From the NCBI GenBank assembly GCA_934182605.1, contig CAKPRQ010000002.1, positions 62,001 to 126,000 on the forward strand: DNA of 64,000 nt, written 5' to 3'. The position numbers and the translations under genes are program-made. The DNA is from an uncultured Clostridia bacterium. Lineage in GTDB: Bacteria; Bacillota; Clostridia; TANB77; CAG-508. The notes below the pieces were generated by a model, which saw nothing but the letters and a program-made list of their open reading frames with translations, was not told the origin of the DNA and did not search any database. The stretch's first letter is position 1. Every line of letters begins with the position of its first letter. Shown one piece after another: positions 59,873 to 64,000 of the stretch.

Positions 59873-60463
59873 TTATTTTTCTTTTCTAATTACCGCCAAA
59901 CCATCTCCAACTTCTAAAATCTCACTTTTTAGCTTTTCATTTTCTTTTATCATTTGCAAAAACTCTCTTAAGTGTCTCACGGCAGTTCTTTGTTTATGCT
60001 TATTATAATCACCTAAAACATAACCTTTATATAATACATTATCCGCTACTATAATTGCATTTTTTGTTGTTAATCTTAATGATTCTTCTAGAAATATTGG
60101 ATATTTTGATTTAGAGGCATCTATAAATACAAAATCGTATTTATCTTCTTCTTTCTCTATTACCATATTTTGCAAAATTTCAACTGCATTTCCTTTTATC
60201 AAATTTATTTTATTATTTAAATTTAACTCTTTTATATTTTTTTCTGCTTCTAAAATCCTATCTTCATCTTGTTCTATAGTATCTATTTTTAATTCTACAT
60301 ACTTTTCAAAACATATAGCAGAATATCCAACTGCTGTACCTATTTCTAATAATCTTTTTGGTTTACTTTCTTTCAATAATTCTTCTATTTTATTCAAGGT
60401 ATCGTCCATTATAATTGGTACATGATTTTCTAAAGCTAATTTTTTTATACTTTCTATATTCAT
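59873..60463 (-). CDS. Class I SAM O-methyltransferase (TrmR/YrrM-like)
   Basis: 196 residues. SAM-binding RLLEIGTAVGYSAICFEKYV near 38-57, DTIEQDEDRILEAEKNIKEL, the metal-site FVFIDASKSKYPIFLEE and ADNVLYKGYVLGDYNKHKQR. Matches the catechol-O-methyltransferase-like group; in Bacillus the YrrM member (TrmR) methylates 5-hydroxyuridine in tRNA, which is a likely role here. Start overlaps the typA stop (TAATG). Confidence 0.85.
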   Translation of the reverse strand: MNIESIKKLALENHVPIIMDDTLNKIEELLKESKPKRLLEIGTAVGYSAICFEKYVELKIDTIEQDEDRILEAEKNIKELNLNNKINLIKGNAVEILQNMVIEKEEDKYDFVFIDASKSKYPIFLEESLRLTTKNAIIVADNVLYKGYVLGDYNKHKQRTAVRHLREFLQMIKENEKLKSEILEVGDGLAVIRKEK

Positions 60464-62274
60464 TATTTTCTAGCTTCTCTTTCTCTTTGTTTACTATCTA
60501 AAATTTTCTTTCTTAATCTTATATTTAAAGGTGTTACTTCCACAAGTTCATCTTCTCCTATAAATTCTATTGCTTTTTCTAATGAGAATTGAATTGGTGG
60601 TACTAATTTTAATGCATCATCTGAACCAGAAGCACGAGTATTTGTTAAATGTTTTTCTTTACAAGCATTTATAGCAATATCTTCTCCTCTAGAATTTAAT
60701 CCAATTATCATTCCTTCATATACTTCTGTTCCCGCAGGTATAAATAATTCTCCTCTTTCTTGAGCATTATATAGTCCGTATGTAGTTGCTGTTCCTTTTT
60801 CAAAAGCTATTAAAGTTCCTCTAGTTCTTGCAGGAATATCCCCTCTATATGGTTCATAACCTTTAAACATATGATTTAATGTTCCAGAACCTCTTGTATC
60901 TGTTAAAAATTCACTTCTATATCCAATTAATCCACGAGATGGTATATTAAATTGAATTATAGTTCTTTCGCCCTCATCTTGAGTCATATCTTCCATTTCT
61001 GCTTTTCTCTTACCTAATTTTTCTATAACATTTCCTATACAATCATCAGGTACATTTACTACTAAAGTTTCAATAGGTTCACATTTTACTCCATCTATTT
61101 CTTTATATATAACTTTTGGTCTTGATACACAAAGTTCAAATCCTTCTCTTCTCATTGTTTCAATCAAAACTGTTAAATGTAATTCTCCACGTCCTGATAC
61201 TTCAAAAGAATCTGCTGAATCTGTATCTTTTACTCTTAAACTTACATTTCTTTCTAATTCTTTATATAATCTATCTCTTATATGTCTTGAAGTTATAAGT
61301 TTTCCTTCTTTCCCTGCGAAAGGTCCGTTGTTTACACTAAATGTCATAGACACTGTAGGTTCATCTATATTTACGAAATCTATTTTTTCTGGATGATTTA
61401 TATCACATACTGTATCTCCAATATTTACAGTTGGTATTCCAGCAATTTCTACTATATCTCCTGCCTTTGCTTCTTCAACTTCAACTTTTTTCAAACCAAT
61501 ATATGTATATACCTTTGTAATTTTAGCATTTTCTGTTCTATCATTATCTTTGCATAAAACTACAGAATCACCTTTTCTAGCTATACCTCTTTCAATTCTA
61601 CCTACTGCTATTTTTCCTACATAATCATCATATCCTATATTAGATACAAGCATTTGGAATGTTCCTTCTTCATCACATTGAGGTGGTGTTATTGTATTCA
61701 CTATTGTTTCAAATAAACATTTTAAATCTTTACCTGGTTTTTCTAAATCTAATGTAGCTACACCTTGTTTAGCAGATGCATATATAACTGGAAATTCTAA
61801 TTGTTCATCATTAGCACCTAATTCGATAAATAATTCTAATGTATCATCTACTACTTTATAAGGTCTTGAACCTGGTCTATCTATTTTATTTATAACTACT
61901 ATTGGTTTTAAATTTAAAGATAAAGATTTTTTTAAAACTTCTCTAGTTTGTGGCATTGCACCTTCAAAAGCATCTACTAATAATACAACACCATCAACCA
62001 TTTTTAAAACACGTTCAACTTCTCCACCAAAATCAGCATGTCCTGGTGTATCTACTATATTTATTTTTATATCTCCATATTGAACTGATGTATTTTTAGC
62101 TAATATTGTAATACCTCTCTCTTTTTCTAAATCATTAGAATCCATTACTCTTTCAGCTACTTGTTCATTATCTCTAAAAGTTCCACTTTGTTTTAATAAT
62201 GCATCTACTAATGTTGTTTTACCATGATCAACGTGTGCTATAATTGCTACATTTCTTATTTTTTCATTTATCAT
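60463..62274 (-). CDS. typA: GTP-binding protein TypA/BipA
   Basis: 603 residues, full length. G1 AHVDHGKTTLVDALLKQSG, G3 VDTPGHADFGGEVERVL, G4 VINKIDRPGSRP, then EF-G-like domains and the SRGLIGYRSEFLTDTRGSGT C-domain. Ribosome-associated GTPase helping 50S assembly and stress growth. Confidence 0.97.
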   Translation of the reverse strand: MINEKIRNVAIIAHVDHGKTTLVDALLKQSGTFRDNEQVAERVMDSNDLEKERGITILAKNTSVQYGDIKINIVDTPGHADFGGEVERVLKMVDGVVLLVDAFEGAMPQTREVLKKSLSLNLKPIVVINKIDRPGSRPYKVVDDTLELFIELGANDEQLEFPVIYASAKQGVATLDLEKPGKDLKCLFETIVNTITPPQCDEEGTFQMLVSNIGYDDYVGKIAVGRIERGIARKGDSVVLCKDNDRTENAKITKVYTYIGLKKVEVEEAKAGDIVEIAGIPTVNIGDTVCDINHPEKIDFVNIDEPTVSMTFSVNNGPFAGKEGKLITSRHIRDRLYKELERNVSLRVKDTDSADSFEVSGRGELHLTVLIETMRREGFELCVSRPKVIYKEIDGVKCEPIETLVVNVPDDCIGNVIEKLGKRKAEMEDMTQDEGERTIIQFNIPSRGLIGYRSEFLTDTRGSGTLNHMFKGYEPYRGDIPARTRGTLIAFEKGTATTYGLYNAQERGELFIPAGTEVYEGMIIGLNSRGEDIAINACKEKHLTNTRASGSDDALKLVPPIQFSLEKAIEFIGEDELVEVTPLNIRLRKKILDSKQREREARK

Positions 62275-62304
62275 TCTATTACCCTCTTTTTATAAAATAT
62301 TTTT

Positions 62305-62385
62305 TAAAACATTTGATATATATCTAGTTTATCTTAATCAAGTGATATTAAAATTTTCAATTAAAAATAGGTATATATCAAATAC
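62305..62385 (+). other. Degenerate hairpin, possible family member K
   Basis: TTTGATATATATCTA pairs with TAGGTATATATCAAA; the loop retains AATCAAG and TTTTCAATTAAAAATAG but not the GACCC core. It lies just upstream of typA. Confidence 0.4.
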
Positions 62386-62444
62386 TTTAAACTCTCTAAA
62401 TACAGTAATATATTATACAACTTTTTATGTATATTGTCAAATAA

Positions 62445-62490
62445 AAAATCGATTCCCTACATAAACAAAATGTAGAAAACCGATTTTATT
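62445..62490 (-). terminator. SASP gene terminator
   Basis: AAAATCGGTTTTCTACAT with ATGTAGGGAATCGATTTT on the minus strand, T-rich tail. Confidence 0.75.
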
Positions 62491-62499
62491 TAAACTAAA

Positions 62500-62709
62500 C
62501 TACTTACCTATCATAGAATTTTCAGCTTGTTGAATTAATTTTCTTACCATATTTCCACCTATTCTACCAGCGTCTCTTGATGATAAGTTTCCATTATATC
62601 CATCTTTTAAAGTTACACCAACTTCTTGAGCAACTTCATATTTGAATTTATTTAAAGCATCTTTAGCCTCTGGAACTGCTTTTTTGTAATTATTCTGTGC
62701 CATTGTCAT
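62500..62709 (-). CDS. Small acid-soluble spore protein, alpha/beta type
   Basis: 69 residues. VPEAKDALNKFKYEVAQEVG (with the germination protease site near KYEVA) and SSRDAGRIGGNMVRKLIQQA are diagnostic. It coats spore DNA against UV and supplies amino acids at germination. ATG 62709 follows GGAGGTGA closely; ATG 62703 (MAQNNYK) is also possible. Confidence 0.95.
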   Translation of the reverse strand: MTMAQNNYKKAVPEAKDALNKFKYEVAQEVGVTLKDGYNGNLSSRDAGRIGGNMVRKLIQQAENSMIGK

Positions 62710-62767
62710 TTCACCTCCTAGTGAACTTTTTATTATTGAAAAAACTTATTTGCTTTTTCTTAATTAT

Positions 62768-62796
62768 ATAATGTGTAATTTTGAAAAAAATAATCA
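62768..62796 (-). promoter_or_regulatory. Possible sigma-G promoter of the SASP gene
   Basis: On the minus strand TGATTA (62791-62796), 16 bases, CATTATA (62768-62774). The -10 fits the CATnnTA forespore pattern; the spacing is one base short. Confidence 0.4.
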
Positions 62797-62822
62797 GGAA
62801 ATTTTTGGTTTTAAAATTAATT

Positions 62823-62987
62823 GTTACAATTCACGGCTTTTATTATAAAACATATTAAAGTACTTATATATTAATATTTTGCAATCAAAGACCCGGATTG
62901 TTAGCCCCAGCTATGTTTTTGATAAAAAATATTAATATATAAGTACTACTAATATTTATTTAGCTGTGAATTTTAACGAATAGTTAC
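62823..62987 (+). mobile_element. Hairpin MITE copy B (AGTACTT-stem type)
   Basis: Nearly identical to copy A over 155 bp (62823-62977): GTTACAATTCAC start, 22-bp stem AGTACTTATATATTAATA..., loop GACCCGGATTGTTAGCCCC, end GTGAATTTTAAC. AATTAATT occurs at 62815-62822 and again at 62988-62995, a possible target duplication that would add ten bases on the right; being AT-rich this could be chance. It lies in the divergent gap before the last gene. Confidence 0.85.
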
Positions 62988-63016
62988 AATTAATTTAAAA
63001 AATCACATATTTCTTG

Positions 63017-63045
63017 TTGATTTTTCAACTAATGTATGATATATA
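63017..63045 (+). promoter_or_regulatory. Promoter of the transglutaminase-like gene
   Basis: TTGATT (63017-63022), 17 bases, TATATA (63040-63045). Confidence 0.55.
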
Positions 63046-63082
63046 ATTATTAAAAATAAAGAGATTTTAAGGAGATTTACTT

Positions 63083-64000
63083 ATGATAGATATATTAAAA
63101 AATAATTTAAGTAATTTTAATATAAATAGTGATAATACAATAATATGTGATGCTTCTGAAATTGAAAATTCACCTATCTTAAGTTCGATTTCATCTGAAG
63201 AAAAGAAAAATATTCATCTTAATGTAAAAGTTTATTCAGATAAAGATATTGAACACTTTTTATATATAGAACAAGATGGAAATTACAAAAGCATAAACAT
63301 CATTATTAATTCAAATTTTAATTTAAGTAAATTTGCTTGCCAAAAACTAGAAATTATTGCAAATATAAATAGTGTTTTAAAATATACAGATGATAATAAA
63401 ATAAAAGGTTGCAGTTTTAAAAATTACTTTTTAACCAATGCTATTAATAAAAACAGCGATACGGATTTATTATTAAGTAACGAGAATTTATTATTCTTAA
63501 AAAACTTTTCTAAAAAAGAAAACGATACTATAATATTTCAAAATACAAATAATATACCTAAAGAAATTTTTGACTTTTTCAAAAATAGAAAAATTATTTT
63601 TGAAATTTCTCCTAATATTATATTAAATTTTAATAATGATTTATTATGTATAGTTTTTGAAAGGGTTAACAACTATACTAATAGTATTAACGTAAATATA
63701 GAAACTACTCTTAAATTTAATATTATATATAGGAAAGTTTTAGATGATATTATTAATGACTTTGAAAATTTTAAAAATTTATATAATGATTTATCTTTTA
63801 TAGGTTATCATTTTATATTATGCCAAACTTTAAAAAATTTAAATATAAATGCAAATTTGGTTTTAGGGAAATTACTTGAAAGCAATACTAATACTTATTA
63901 TTTACAAGTAAATTTAGATAAATATTGGTTTAATTTAGATATTGTTTTTAATTATTCTAATAGTATAGAGAACAATTTCATTTTACAAAATGATAAAGAA
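63083..64000 (+). CDS. Transglutaminase-like domain protein, degenerate, partial
   Basis: Frame open from ATG 63083 (ribosome site AAGGAG, 7 bases upstream) through the right edge, 306 codons seen. Residues about 232-290 read FIGYHFILCQTLKNLNINAN, then VLGKLLES and YYLQVNLDKYWFNLDIVFNY, the layout of a transglutaminase/protease fold. The Asp (NLDIVF) is present, but the catalytic Cys position and the His (Tyr in TYYLQV) are not, so it is probably inactive. Very rich in Asn, Ile and Lys. No signal peptide. Confidence 0.5.
   Translation, partial: MIDILKNNLSNFNINSDNTIICDASEIENSPILSSISSEEKKNIHLNVKVYSDKDIEHFLYIEQDGNYKSINIIINSNFNLSKFACQKLEIIANINSVLKYTDDNKIKGCSFKNYFLTNAINKNSDTDLLLSNENLLFLKNFSKKENDTIIFQNTNNIPKEIFDFFKNRKIIFEISPNIILNFNNDLLCIVFERVNNYTNSINVNIETTLKFNIIYRKVLDDIINDFENFKNLYNDLSFIGYHFILCQTLKNLNINANLVLGKLLESNTNTYYLQVNLDKYWFNLDIVFNYSNSIENNFILQNDKE

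Noticed and set aside
10822..62987. Hairpin elements read as integron attC sites or as plain terminators
   Set aside because: attC sites conserve their outer boxes (GTTRRRY) and not the loop; here the ends read GTTACA/GTAACA and the loop is conserved. Most copies lack a T-run and sit upstream of genes as often as downstream.

Overview
The window looks like chromosome of an AT-rich (roughly 30% GC), spore-forming member of the Clostridia, probably an uncultured gut lineage. Endospore genes (spoVAC-spoVAD-spoVAE, spoIVA, spoIIM, an alpha/beta SASP), a Gram-positive gatCAB, long-form hpf, ireB-ruvX-DUF1292 and classic GGAGG ribosome sites all point there. No rRNA, CRISPR array, transposase gene or prophage is visible. 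Most genes lie on the minus strand, with small plus-strand islands.

Layout from left to right. 1-2715: minus-strand type IV pilus-like operon (PilM-PilN fusion, PilO-like, one cut-off gene). 3039-5177: dodecin plus spoVA operon. 5222-10729: replication-relaxation-like protein, then membrane protein-lspA-Nudix-rluD-rluB. 11086-12245: two small Asn-rich cell-surface proteins. 12329-16200: leuS and the attenuated infC-rpmI-rplT operon. 16267-21373: AAA/PD-(D/E)XK protein, a prepilin fused to a C-type-lectin/FGE-like domain with a GC-rich hypervariable-looking end, and dacF. 21526-25672: small housekeeping genes, two gene fragments and an orphan VirD4/TraG-like ATPase. 26028-31650: ftsE-ftsX-two LytM peptidases-ctpA cell-division set. 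31843-38462: DUF1292, ruvX, ireB, then a four-gene cluster with a degenerate GGDEF protein and a CpaE/TadZ-like ATPase. 38875-42345: rpmG-secE-nusG-rplKAJL. 42617-46757: rsmE and gatCAB. 46911-49062: membrane protein, tRNA-Gly, rpiB, mscL, rpsT. 49109-57615: spoIVA, a second prepilin-lectin protein, hpf, fic, traX, xerD, spoIIM and an HD-like protein. 57793-62709: rnhA, tmcAL, O-methyltransferase, typA and SASP. 63083-64000: cut-off transglutaminase-like protein.

The strongest unexplained signals are: (1) a family of at least ten intergenic elements of about 140-165 bp, each holding a long perfect hairpin whose stem sequence differs between copies while the loop (GACCCGGATTGT...AGCTATG) is conserved; three copies are exactly 141 bp, have GTAA/TTAC-type ends and lie between 8-bp direct repeats, so they look like MITEs of an IS66-type transposon; (2) a 61% GC, NNC-codon-rich C-terminal segment in a prepilin-lectin gene that looks like the variable region of a diversity-generating retroelement acting in trans; (3) two arrays of four TGTAATA repeats at exact 11-bp spacing; (4) a tRNA-Gly with a compensated A19-U56 change; (5) infC apparently starting at AUA behind a leader terminator; and (6) a dacF ribosome site buried in a 13-bp hairpin that is duplicated 1.9 kb away.

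All functional calls rest on reading motifs by eye; no database search was run. Start codons were moved from the longest reading frame where a strong ribosome site lies inside it.
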